From the NCBI RefSeq assembly GCF_028369295.1, contig NZ_JAQMYP010000011.1, positions 124,001-188,000 of the forward strand: DNA of 64,000 nucleotides. The letters are read 5' to 3'. This document shows, piece after piece, positions 43,613-51,245 of the stretch. Source of the DNA: Streptomyces sp. HD (GTDB lineage Bacteria > Actinomycetota > Actinomycetes > Streptomycetales > Streptomycetaceae). Position 1 is the first letter of the stretch. Every line of letters begins with the position of its first letter. The position numbers were made by a program, and so were the translations under genes. The notes under the pieces were generated by a model. It was not told the origin of the DNA. It saw only the letters and a list, made by a program, of their open reading frames with translations, and made no database searches.

Positions 43613-43645
43613 GTGCTCTGACCGGAAACGATCACAGGGGTGGTG
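43613..43645 (+). repeat. IS630-type left terminal inverted repeat
   Basis: Begins GTGCTCTGACCGGAAACG and ends GGGGTGGTG. It differs from the right end at two positions; the flanking CTA/TAG also match. Confidence 0.85.
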
Positions 43646-43704
43646 CTGACTGGCCTTGCGCCGGTTGGATGTGACGACACGTCCGATCGGTGTGAGGAGG
43701 CTCG

Positions 43705-44824
43705 ATGGCAGGGCCGGTCAGGGTCCGCAGGCTGACCGAGCAGGAGGGGCAGAAGCTCCAGCGGATCGTGCGGCGGGGCAGTACCAGCACGGTGCGGTTC
43801 CGGCGGGCGATGATGGTGCTGGCTTCGGCGGGCGGGAACACCGTGCCGGTGATCGCGAATTGGTGCAGGCGGACGAGGACACCGTCCGTGACATCATCCA
43901 TCGCTTCAACGAGGTCGGGCTGGCCTGCCGGACCCTCGGTGGGCGGGAGGCCGTCCCCGCCTGCTCAGCGATGACGACGAGGAGTTCGTCATCGAGACGG
44001 CCACCACCCGCCCCACCAAGCTCGGTAAGCCCTTCACTCGCTGGTCGCTCCGGAAACTCGCGGATCATCTGCGGCGTAACGTCGCCCGTCCCATACGCAT
44101 TGGCCGCGAGGCCCTGCGCTGCCTGCTCGCGCGCCGCGGGGTGACGTTCCAGCGGACCAAGACCTGGAAGGAATCCAGCGACGCGGACTTCGACGCCAAG
44201 CTGGACCGGATCGAGTACGCGCTGACCGAGCGGCCCGACCGCACCTTCGCCTTCGACGAGTTCGGGCCGCTCGGCATCCGCCCCACCGCCGGGTCCTGCT
44301 GGGCGAGGAAGGGCCGGCCCGACCGGTTGCCGGCGACTTTCCACCGCACCCACGGGGTCACGTACTTCCACGGCTGTTACTCGGTCGGTGATGACACTCT
44401 GTGGGGCGTCAACCGGCGCCGCAAGGGCATCGCGCCGACCTGGGCCGCGCTCAAGAGCATCCGGGCAGCGCGTCCCGACGGCGCCCCGATCGACGTGATC
44501 CTGGACAACCTGTCCGCCCACAGGAACGTGCGCATCCTGCGTTGGGCGGCCAGGAACAAGGTCGAGTTGTGCTTCACGCCGACGAATGCGTCCTGGGCGA
44601 ACCCGATCGAGGCTCACTTCGGGCCGCTGCGGCAGTTCACCCTCGCCAACTCGAACCACCCCAACCACACCGTCCAGACTGCGGAGTTGCACCGCTATCT
44701 GCGCTGGCGCAACCAGAACGCCCGCCACCCCGACGTGCTGGCCGCCCAACGACGCGAACGCGCCCGCGTCCGCAGCGAGAAGGGCATCCGCTGGGGTGGA
44801 CGACCACTCGCCAACGCTGAGTGA
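43705..44824 (+). pseudogene. IS630-type transposase, two frameshifts
   Basis: ATG 43705 (GGAGG four bases upstream) starts helix-turn-helix sequence RVRRLTEQEGQKLQRIVRRG. Around 43855 the frame shifts; LVQADEDTVRDIIHRFNEVG continues in the next frame. Around 43928 it shifts again into the frame that runs to 44824, with LLSDDDEEFVIETATTRPTK, RTFAFDEFGPLGIRP (first Asp), GAPIDVILDNLSAHRNVRIL (second Asp) and ASWANPIEAHFGPL (Glu), so the DDE triad itself is intact. Each shift fits loss of a single base relative to the expected reading. The combined length (about 373 codons) is normal for the family. As written, no full transposase can be made. Confidence 0.85.
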
Positions 44825-44842
44825 CAGGACATGCCCGGGGGC

Positions 44843-45607
44843 TCAATCGACAGGCACTGCCTGTCGCAGAAATTCGATCAATAGATCGGCGACGTCAGAC
44901 GGCCGCTCCAGACTGGGAAGGTGACCTGCCCACGGCAGTTCAACATGGTGGGCGTTCGCGAGCAGATCCGGCAGGCGGGCAGCGATCTGTCGGAAGTCCG
45001 CTACATCATGCCTGCCCGACACGGCGAGGCAACGAGCCACGATCGCTGTCAGATCAATGTGGGCCTCGAGCGGCTCGAACTCTTCAGCGGCGGCCAATTG
45101 CACCTCAAAGGCGTGCCGTTGCATCTGGCGTACCGCTTCGCGGGCGGTGTCGTCGGCGTCCGGGCCCAGCCAGGTATCAACCATCAGTTCCGTCGCACCG
45201 GCGATGTCCCCCGCTTCGAGCAGCGCCTCCTCGCGCTCACCGAGCACACCCAGTTCGAGGGAAGGCTCATGCCCGGGAAGGGCAGAACAGAGCAACACCA
45301 TGGCACTCACCCGGTCCGGCCAACGCGCAGCGATCTCCAGGGCAACCTCCCCGCCGTACGAGGATCCCACCAGTACCGCCTGCGCGATCCCAAGACCATT
45401 CAGGAGCTCCAGCACGTCCTCGGCATCGCTGTGAGGCCGGTCCGGAGCAGGAGTTCCGCCGAAGCCCCGAAGATCACAGCGCACCAGCCGGTAACCGGCA
45501 TCGATCAAGGTCTGCCACTGTGCATCCCACATCCGTCGGTCACACACCCCGGAATGCAACAACACAACCACAGGACCGTCTCCGGCCACATCATGAGAGA
45601 GCGTCAT
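44843..45607 (-). CDS. Alpha/beta hydrolase carried inside the IS
   Basis: 254 residues. The nucleophile elbow is VGSSYGGEVAL (G-x-S-x-G with Ser), oxyanion loop VVLLHSGVCDRRMWDAQW, acid Asp in AVSGRHDVADF and His in LPWAGHLPSLERP, a complete catalytic triad. Domain layout fits small esterases/lactonases such as 3-oxoadipate enol-lactonase-like enzymes. It lies between the transposase and the right terminal repeat, transcribed toward the transposase, so it moves with the element as a passenger. GC content is slightly lower than in neighbouring chromosomal genes. The substrate is unknown; the ribosome site is weak. Confidence 0.88.
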   Translation of the reverse strand: MTLSHDVAGDGPVVVLLHSGVCDRRMWDAQWQTLIDAGYRLVRCDLRGFGGTPAPDRPHSDAEDVLELLNGLGIAQAVLVGSSYGGEVALEIAARWPDRVSAMVLLCSALPGHEPSLELGVLGEREEALLEAGDIAGATELMVDTWLGPDADDTAREAVRQMQRHAFEVQLAAAEEFEPLEAHIDLTAIVARCLAVSGRHDVADFRQIAARLPDLLANAHHVELPWAGHLPSLERPSDVADLLIEFLRQAVPVD

Positions 45608-45669
45608 TCGGCAGACCCTACGCAGCAGCTGTCCGAAGCACCTCCCAAAACATCAACGCCTGACTCACC

Positions 45670-45702
45670 CACCACCCCGGTGATCGTTTCCGGTCACAGC
45701 AC
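45670..45702 (-). repeat. IS630-type right terminal inverted repeat
   Basis: CACCACCCCGGTGATCG to CGGTCACAGCAC; complement of the left end except two bases. The outer flanking TA is at 45703-45704, 12 bases before the LysR start codon. Confidence 0.85.
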
Positions 45703-45715
45703 TAGGTGGTGCCCG

Positions 45716-46627
45716 GTGAACCTGTCCAGACTCGACCTCAACCTGGTCGTAGCCCTGCGCGCCCTGCTGGAGGAGCGCAACGTCACCCGGGCCGGCGAGC
45801 GCGTCGGACTCAGCCAGCCGGCGATGAGCGCGGCACTGTCCCGGCTGCGCCGCCATTTCGACGACGAGTTGCTCGCCCGCAGCGGCAACTCCTACGAACT
45901 GACGCCGCTCGGCGTCGCGTTGCGGGACCGCAGCGCCACCGCCTGCGACCTGCTGGAGCGGGTGTTCTCCAGCCAGGCCGACTTCGACCCGGCCGCCGAG
46001 TCCCGCGAGTTCACCCTGCTCGCCTCCGACTACGGCGCGGCCGTGTTCGGCGCCGCGCTGGCCCACGCCGTCCACCACGAGGCGCCCGGCATCCGGCTCG
46101 CCTTCCAGCATCCGGCGCCGTCCGTCGAGGAGAACACGGCCGCGCTGCTGAGCACGGTCGACGGACTGCTGATGCCGCACGGCGTCATCGACGGCTTCCC
46201 CGCGGTCGACCTCTACCAGGACCGATGGCTGTGCATGGTCGCCGACGACCACCCCGAGGTCGGCGAGGCACTCACCCTCGACCATCTGGCCCGGCTGCCG
46301 TGGGCCGTCTACCAACGGCCCTACGACGCGCCGGCCGCCCGCCAGCTGAGCATGCTCGGCATCAGCCCGCACGTGGAGGTGTCCGTCCAGACCTTCCCAC
46401 TGCTGCCGCACATGGTCGAGGGCACGCGCCGGGTCGCGATGATCCAGGAGCGGCTGGCCCGCAGGGCGGTGCGGTCGGCGGCGGTGCGGGTACTGCCCTG
46501 TCCTTTCGAGGCCGTACCGGTGCAGGTGGCGCTGTGGTGGCATCCGGTGCATGCGCAGGACGCGGCGCACATCTGGCTGCGGCAGAAGGCGGCGGAGGTG
46601 GGGGCGACGTTGCTGGAGGAGGGATGA
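45716..46627 (+). CDS. LysR family regulator of the adjacent catabolic operon
   Basis: 303 residues. N-terminal winged helix (LSRLDLNLVVALRALLEERN, TRAGERVGLSQPAMSAALSR, LRRHFDDELLARSGNSYELT) and a C-terminal periplasmic-binding-like effector domain (FTLLASDYGAAVFGAALAHA to WLRQKAAEVGATLLEEG), resembling NodD/PcpR-type regulators of aromatic catabolism. GTG 45716 is chosen; the part of the open frame upstream lies inside the IS and reads through the inverted repeat. Only 11 bases of native sequence remain between the IS target TA and the start, including a possible AGGTGG ribosome site. Without the IS it would be about 140 bp from the divergent FAH start. Confidence 0.92.
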   Translation: MNLSRLDLNLVVALRALLEERNVTRAGERVGLSQPAMSAALSRLRRHFDDELLARSGNSYELTPLGVALRDRSATACDLLERVFSSQADFDPAAESREFTLLASDYGAAVFGAALAHAVHHEAPGIRLAFQHPAPSVEENTAALLSTVDGLLMPHGVIDGFPAVDLYQDRWLCMVADDHPEVGEALTLDHLARLPWAVYQRPYDAPAARQLSMLGISPHVEVSVQTFPLLPHMVEGTRRVAMIQERLARRAVRSAAVRVLPCPFEAVPVQVALWWHPVHAQDAAHIWLRQKAAEVGATLLEEG

Positions 46628-46805
46628 CCTTCGGTGACCCAGGTGAGCGCCGCGAGGGGGTGTCGTTCGGGTGCGGGGTGCGGGGTGCGTCGTGGCTGGT
46701 CGCGTCAACGCGGCGGAGCCGCATATCGATCACAGCCCCGCGCCCCTGGGCGTTGACGGAGCCGTCGGACGATTGCTTCAGCCCGATTGCTTCAGACCAA
46801 TCGCT
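46628..46805. repeat. Short gap with Streptomyces interspersed repeat, copy 3
   Basis: GTGGCTGGTCGCG (46692-46704) and CCCCGCGCCCCT (46736-46747) are the ends of the same repeat seen at 30519 and 37598, here with a longer centre (GGCGGAGCCGCATATCGAT). Three decayed copies of ATTGCTTCAGCCC follow (about 46773-46812). Confidence 0.6.
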
Positions 46806-47042
46806 TCAGCCCAGTTGCTCCGGCAGTGGCCGTGGATCGACCGTCCCGGCCCGCCGCCGGGCTGCCACCCACAGCCCCGCCGCAACCAGGGCCGCCACCA
46901 GCCCCAGCACCCCACCGCACCGGCCAGCGATCCCACCCCCGCCTCCACCGCGATCAGCACCAGCGGGCAGACGAACTCGCCCCCGAAGAAGGCCGCCATC
47001 CACAGCCCCGTCCCGCGGCCACGATCCTCGAAGGCCAGCCGG
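46806..47042 (-). pseudogene. Major facilitator transporter, C-terminal part (split by the Tn3 element)
   Basis: On the minus strand from the transposon edge: RLAFEDRGRGTGLWMAAFFG, GEFVCPLVLIAVEAGVGSLA, then (after a one-base loss near 46910) VLGLVAALVAAGLWVAARRR and a stop at 46806. These are the last two membrane helices and tail of a 12-helix MFS transporter. The N-terminal part is at 55512-56598. Joining the two across one copy of the 6 bp duplication restores the frame as ...SRLAFEDRG..., which proves they are halves of one gene. Confidence 0.85.
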
Positions 47043-47089
47043 GGGGCATGACCCAGATATGCCACAAACCCGCCACGGGATGATCTTGG
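47043..47089 (+). repeat. Tn3 left terminal inverted repeat
   Basis: Starts GGGGCATGACCCAGATATGC and ends ATGATCTTGG. Three mismatches to the right end. The stop codon of the first recombinase gene follows directly at 47090. Confidence 0.88.
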
Positions 47090-47974
47090 TTACTGATCGA
47101 GGGCGTCGACGCGGTTCGCGTATTCGCGGCGGGCCTTGCGCTGTGCCGGGATCGCCGAGGCGCCGTCGAGCAGCTGGCAGCGGTCGAGGAGTCGGCGGTG
47201 GATCGCAGGCACGGCGGTGACGCGCAGGGTGTAGCCCTGGCCGCGCCGCACGGTCACGCCCTGGTCGAGGACGGCGCGCTCGGCGGGCTCCAGGTCGGTG
47301 TTGCGGAGGAAGTCGGCGACCTTGCCCGGCATGTCGAGGACGACCGGCAGTTCCGGGGCCGAGGCGCCCGGGTCGGCGGCTGTGTACTCGGGCAGGAGGT
47401 CGGCGACGGCGGTACGGATGGCGCCGCGGCTGACGTCGTGGTCGCGGGCGAGGGCGGCGATGGAGCGGCCTTCCAGGTACGCGGCGCGGACGGTGTCGGT
47501 CTTCGCGGCCGGGATGGCGGGTCGGCGGCCGCCCTTGTTGCCCTTGGCCTCGGCGGCCCGCAGTCCGTCGTAGGTCAACTCACGCTGGAGGTCGCGCTGG
47601 AGTTCGCCGGCGGTGGCGAGGGTCTGGACCATGAACTTCACGGTGGACAGCAGCTCGCCGGTGCGCGGGTGGCGGGCGGTGAGGTCCTTGGCGGAGAACG
47701 CGCCGTCGTGGATGCGCAGGGCGAGGCGGTCGCGGTGGAGGACGTCGAGCACGTCGAGGATGTGCTGGGTGCCGCGCACGAGGCGGAACATCTCGGAGAT
47801 GTGGACGGCGTCGCCCTGCCGCGCGTGAGTGAGCAGCTCGCCGAACTTCGGGCGCTCAAGAGGATGGAGGCGGCTGGAGGTGCCGCCTTCCTCCTCGAAC
47901 GTGACCGGCTGCTCGATGTCGGCCTCGGCGAGGACGAGGTTCTGACGATCGGTCGACTGCTGGTCGGTCGACAC
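47090..47974 (-). CDS. Serine recombinase, atypical, at the transposon end
   Basis: 294 residues as written, beginning at a GTG inside the catalytic motif: Y-K-R-V-S-T-D-Q-Q-S-T-D-R-Q is the usual start of a resolvase/invertase domain, and the catalytic Ser would be residue 2. A stop codon lies just upstream of A-Y-K-R in this frame; a one-base loss near 47985 would restore a longer N-terminus starting around 48015. Further motifs: ERPKFGELLTHARQGDAVHI, GTQHILDVLDVLHRDRLALR, TAGELQRDLQRELTYDGLRA and a helix-turn-helix (SIAALARDHDVSRGAIRTAV). An extra C-terminal domain of about 90 residues has no family I recognise. It may be a second resolvase or a recombinase with another target. Confidence 0.75.
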   Translation of the reverse strand: MSTDQQSTDRQNLVLAEADIEQPVTFEEEGGTSSRLHPLERPKFGELLTHARQGDAVHISEMFRLVRGTQHILDVLDVLHRDRLALRIHDGAFSAKDLTARHPRTGELLSTVKFMVQTLATAGELQRDLQRELTYDGLRAAEAKGNKGGRRPAIPAAKTDTVRAAYLEGRSIAALARDHDVSRGAIRTAVADLLPEYTAADPGASAPELPVVLDMPGKVADFLRNTDLEPAERAVLDQGVTVRRGQGYTLRVTAVPAIHRRLLDRCQLLDGASAIPAQRKARREYANRVDALDQ

Positions 47975-48036
47975 CCGCTTGTAGGCCCCGGAGTCCTAGC
48001 CCGGACACCAGGGAACAAGTAACCCTCCGGTAGTTT

Positions 48037-48639
48037 TTAGGGCTTCGTGACTGCGGTCTTCTTCGGCTGGCGAGGCACGGTCCTGGTCTTGTCGAGGTGC
48101 CCGTACACCGTGGACCGCGGGACTCCGAACATGTCGGCGATCTGCTGGACGGTTTTCTCCCGCTCGTCGTAGAGCCGTTGGGCGAGCGCGGCCTGGTCCT
48201 CGGTGAGCTTCGGCCGACGCCCGCCGACCCGCCCCCGGGCCCGCGCGGAGGCCAGCCCGTCGTTCGTGTTCGCCACGATCAGTTCGCGCTGGAGCTCTGC
48301 CAGTACGGACAGCATCCCGAACATCGCCCGCCCCTCCATGGTGGCGGTGTCGATGCCCTGCTCGATGACGTGCAGACCGATGCCGCGCTCGCGCAGCTCG
48401 GCGCCGAGGGTCACCAGGTGCAGCACGGAGCGGGAGAGCCGGTCGAGCCGGGTCACCTTCAGCGTGTCGCCCTCGCGCAGCAGCTGCATGACGAGATCGA
48501 GCTTCGGGCGGGACGCCTTCGCGCCGCTGGCGACGTCGACGTGGATGCTGTCGCGGCCGACGCCATGGCGGAGTAGTGCGTCGATCTGATGATCGGGGTT
48601 CTGGTCGGCCGTCGATGTGCGGCAGTAGCCAATGAGCAT
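48037..48639 (-). CDS. tnpR: Tn3-type resolvase
   Basis: 200 residue serine recombinase that resolves transposition cointegrates at res. Catalytic Ser in MLIGYCRTSTADQNPDHQID, then VMQLLREGDTLKVTRLDRLS (R-L-D-R-L-S-R, active-site arginines), MFGMLSVLAELQRELIVANT and the C-terminal helix-turn-helix (QQIADMFGVPRSTVYGHLDK) that binds res. Length and all key residues are normal, and the gene is intact. The presumed res site lies directly upstream, in the position usual for Tn3 elements. Confidence 0.92.
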   Translation of the reverse strand: MLIGYCRTSTADQNPDHQIDALLRHGVGRDSIHVDVASGAKASRPKLDLVMQLLREGDTLKVTRLDRLSRSVLHLVTLGAELRERGIGLHVIEQGIDTATMEGRAMFGMLSVLAELQRELIVANTNDGLASARARGRVGGRRPKLTEDQAALAQRLYDEREKTVQQIADMFGVPRSTVYGHLDKTRTVPRQPKKTAVTKP

Positions 48640-48640
48640 C

Positions 48641-48760
48641 GTCGGAAACTATCCGAAGGCCCGTTCTCCGACGTTGATTTCCGACGCGAGTTGCCGACAC
48701 TGCCCACCTGCGGGTTCGTGATCGCCAACTTGAGTGTCGGCAGACGTTCGTTTGCCGACA
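48641..48760. promoter_or_regulatory. Candidate res site upstream of tnpR
   Basis: A 120 bp stretch with repeated resolvase-like half sites: GTCGGA at 48641, TCCGAC at 48667 and 48680, TGCCGACA near 48692, and a clear dyad TGTCGGCA-N10-TGCCGACA at 48735-48760. Three subsites are usual in res; exact boundaries are not resolved. Confidence 0.55.
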
Positions 48761-48892
48761 GACGACTGCGGCGGGACCGTGGACCGGTAGTGTCAGGTTG
48801 AGCCTGACCGGCGGCCTGCCCACCCTCTCCCTGCTGGATGAAATCGGCCTCGGGGCATCGGTACAGCCGTTGGCACTGAGATACGTGATGGA

Positions 48893-49222
48893 CTAGGACC
48901 CACCAACTGCTCGCCCAGATCTCCGAGGGCCACGCCGACGCCCTCCCACAGATCCGCGATCGTGAGCCGCAGGCGTCGGTCTGGCCGCCCCACGGCCAGC
49001 ACCCGCACGGACAAGCCGCTGCTGACGTTCAAGCAGATCGCCGCCGCGTTCGGCGACGTGCCGAGCGACCGCGCCGACGCTGGGGCGTGCGTACCGCTCC
49101 AGGGAGCGGACGGAGGCGTGGCGGGAGCGGGCCAGCAGTATTGGGGTGGAGGCAGCCAGGAGACCGTCAAGACGTTCGTGTCCTGCATTCGCGGCAAACT
49201 CGGGCTTCGCGACCGCGTTCAC
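48893..49222 (-). pseudogene. Fragment resembling the end of a tyrosine recombinase
   Basis: Minus-strand frame containing NAGHERLDGLLAASTPILLA and RSRHASVRSLERYARPSVGA, which looks like the last segment of an actinobacterial phage-type integrase, with R-H and the Tyr of E-R-Y-A-R-P in the expected order. No upstream core domain is present and the frame downstream is degraded. Confidence is low because only about 60 residues are informative. Confidence 0.35.
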
Positions 49223-49342
49223 GTTGGTCGTGTACGCCTACCGCCGGGGGCTGGTGATCTGATGCGGGTCCGCACAGCGGCCGGCCGCGCGGCATCAAGG
49301 TGGTCGCGTGGACGTATGAGTGAAGCGGCCGGACGGCGCCGA

Positions 49343-50248
49343 CTACGACGCCCCGCACATGGCCAGCGCGGTTCGCGCCAGCCCGCGCAGCCAGGCGTGG
49401 GCGTGGTCGGTGTCGTAGCGCTGATGCCACGACAGGTATATCGGTGCCGACGGCAGTTCGAGCGGGAGGGGGAGCACGACCAGGCCGAGGTCGGCGACCG
49501 CTGACCGCGTGGTGGCTTCGGGGACGCTGATCAGGAGATCGGAGCCGCGCGCGAACTCCAGCGCGGCCGCTTCCGTGGGCGCGGTCGCCACCACGCGGCG
49601 GGTGAGGCCGAGCCGCGCGAGGGCGTCGTCGAGGGCATTGCTGAGGTTTCCACGTCGCGAGACGGTGACGTGCTCAGCGGCGGCGTACCGCTTTGCGGTG
49701 ACCGTCCTGACGCGGGTGAGGGGGTGCCCCTGCCTCACGACGATGACGAGGCGGGTCTCGCCCACGTTCTCGGCACGGATGTCCGGTGCGCTCGGGCGGT
49801 TGGCGTTCGCCTCCAGGTCGACCTCGCCGCGCCGCAACTCGGGGGTGTCGATGCTCGATTCCGCGAGGAAGCGCAATCGCACGCCCGGCGCCTGTCCGCG
49901 CACGGCCGCGAGCAGTGCGGGGCCGCTCAAGGCGACCAGGGAATCGTGCCAGCGGAGTGTGAAAGTGCGCTCCAACGTTGCCAGATCGAGTTCACGGCTC
50001 GGTGCCAGCACCCCCTGGACCTGGTGCAGCAGCTCGTGCACCTGTTCCCGGACGGCGATCGCATACGGCGTCGGGGTCATCGTGCGGCCGGTGCGCACCA
50101 GGATCTGATCCCCGGTCGTGCGCCGGATTCGGCCCAGACTCCGGCTCATCGCGGGGGCGGTGACGTGCAGGCGCGCGGCCGCCCCGGCCACACTTCCCTC
50201 CTCCAGCAGCGCGTCGAGCGCGGCGAGCAGGTTCAAATCCAATTGCAT
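49343..50248 (-). CDS. LysR family regulator (transposon cargo)
   Basis: 301 residues. Winged helix MQLDLNLLAALDALLEEGSV, GAAARLHVTAPAMSRSLGRI, RRTTGDQILVRTGRTMTPTP, then an effector domain (FTLRWHDSLVALSGPALLAA, RGNLSNALDDALARLGLTRR) ending in WLRGLARTALAMCGAS. ATG 50248 is chosen over the longer in-frame start at 50371 because it begins the conserved domain. It is divergent from the IMPase-like gene across 137 bp that include a low-GC patch (GCATTTGAAGTTAATTAAAG) where a LysR operator and promoters are expected. It likely controls the two plus-strand genes. Confidence 0.9.
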   Translation of the reverse strand: MQLDLNLLAALDALLEEGSVAGAAARLHVTAPAMSRSLGRIRRTTGDQILVRTGRTMTPTPYAIAVREQVHELLHQVQGVLAPSRELDLATLERTFTLRWHDSLVALSGPALLAAVRGQAPGVRLRFLAESSIDTPELRRGEVDLEANANRPSAPDIRAENVGETRLVIVVRQGHPLTRVRTVTAKRYAAAEHVTVSRRGNLSNALDDALARLGLTRRVVATAPTEAAALEFARGSDLLISVPEATTRSAVADLGLVVLPLPLELPSAPIYLSWHQRYDTDHAHAWLRGLARTALAMCGAS

Positions 50249-50385
50249 GTGAGTAATCCTAGCCGTGCTTGACATGCATTTGAAGTTAATTAAAGGGCTG
50301 GATACCTTCGAGACGAGAGCGCAAGACGGAACACACAGCTTGGCCCGACCCGCCTCATCACCCCTCCTCACACGGGAGTACCGCC

Positions 50386-51204
50386 ATGTCCGAAACGCTT
50401 CAGACCACTGACGTCGCCGCCTCCGACGCCGACCTGCTCGGCCAGACCGCGATCGCCGTGCGCGCGGCCGGTTCGGCGCTGCGCGAGCGCTTCGGCGAGG
50501 TGGTCCGCTACCAGACCCGCGAAGAGCTGATGCGCGCGCTCGCCGCCAACGACGACACGGCCCTCGATATCCTGCGCCCCCGCCTCACGCGCCTGCGCCC
50601 GGACGCCGGCTGGGTGGAGGACGAACTGGACGGCGGGGCGCTGCCGCCCGGCGAATGGTGGGTCGTGGATCCGGCCGAAGGCAACGTCAACCACCTGCAC
50701 GCCCTGCCGGAGTGGGCGGTGACCGCCACCCTCGTGCGTGAGAACCAGCCGGTACTCACCGCGGTCCACCTGCCGTTGACCGGCGAGACCTACACCGCGC
50801 TCACCGGCGCGGGCGCCCACCTCGACGGCCGGCCGCTGCACGTCTCGCAGACCGCGGACCTCGGCCTGAGCATCGTGGCCACCAGCCAGGCCCGGCCGGA
50901 CGAGGACGAGAAGGTCGTGCGGCGCGTCGGCTCCTCGATCACCGCGATGCTCTTCGACGCGCTCGTCGTCCGCACCGCCGTGCCCGCGACCCTGCACCTG
51001 CTGAACGTGGCCGCCAGCCGGATCGACGCCTTCTGGCAGTTCGCCGGCGCCCGCGCGGACCTGCTGCCCGGGGCGCTGCTCGTCACCGAGGCCGGCGGAC
51101 AGATCTCCGACGCCGAGGGCCGCCCCTGGACCCCGCAGAGCGAGAGCTTCCTGGCCGCCGCGCCCGGCGTCCACGCCGAGGCCGTCGCCACGCTCTCACG
51201 CTGA
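50386..51204 (+). CDS. Inositol monophosphatase-like protein (transposon cargo)
   Basis: 272 residues with the inositol monophosphatase fold: helix ADLLGQTAIAVRAAGSALRE, GWVEDELDGG near residue 83, and WWVVDPAEGNVNHLHALPEW in the place of the W-x-x-D-P-x-D-G-T-x-N metal motif. Here the second Asp is Glu and G-T is G-N, and the C-terminal motif is ARADLLPGALLVTEAGGQIS, near the usual W-D-x-A-A-G. The changed ligands suggest altered metal use or another phosphate substrate. ATG 50386; 41 bp before the next gene, probably one operon with it under the divergent LysR regulator. Confidence 0.85.
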   Translation: MSETLQTTDVAASDADLLGQTAIAVRAAGSALRERFGEVVRYQTREELMRALAANDDTALDILRPRLTRLRPDAGWVEDELDGGALPPGEWWVVDPAEGNVNHLHALPEWAVTATLVRENQPVLTAVHLPLTGETYTALTGAGAHLDGRPLHVSQTADLGLSIVATSQARPDEDEKVVRRVGSSITAMLFDALVVRTAVPATLHLLNVAASRIDAFWQFAGARADLLPGALLVTEAGGQISDAEGRPWTPQSESFLAAAPGVHAEAVATLSR

Positions 51205-51245
51205 CCGCGCACCACAACCTGCACGCACGGAAGGACCAGATCATC

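Larger units (their letters stand above)
43613..45702. mobile_element. IS630-family-like element with passenger hydrolase gene (2090 bp)
   Basis: Terminal inverted repeats (43613-43645 and 45670-45702) match at 31 of 33 bases. Both ends are flanked by TA (43611-43612 and 45703-45704), the target and duplication of IS630/Tc1-mariner elements. Inside are a DDE transposase in three frames and, convergent with it, an intact alpha/beta hydrolase that is not a transposition gene. Element length is about twice that of a usual IS630 copy because of this passenger. Confidence 0.85.
48640..49342. other. Gene-poor stretch inside the transposon
   Basis: 703 bases between tnpR and the LysR gene. It holds the res region (left) and an integrase-like remnant (48893-49222). 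The rest shows no convincing gene. Confidence 0.5.

Noticed and set aside
42505..43680. Longer start of the intact FAH gene at 43680
   Set aside because: The extension runs through the left IS terminal repeat; AGGAGG precedes ATG 43485.
43705..44144. Programmed frameshifting of the IS630 transposase
   Set aside because: Two shifts without a slippery heptamer or structure and in a short distance; simple base losses explain them better.
44921..45715. N-terminal extension of the LysR gene into the IS
   Set aside because: The extension is antisense to the hydrolase and crosses the right terminal repeat; LysR homology starts at GTG 45716.
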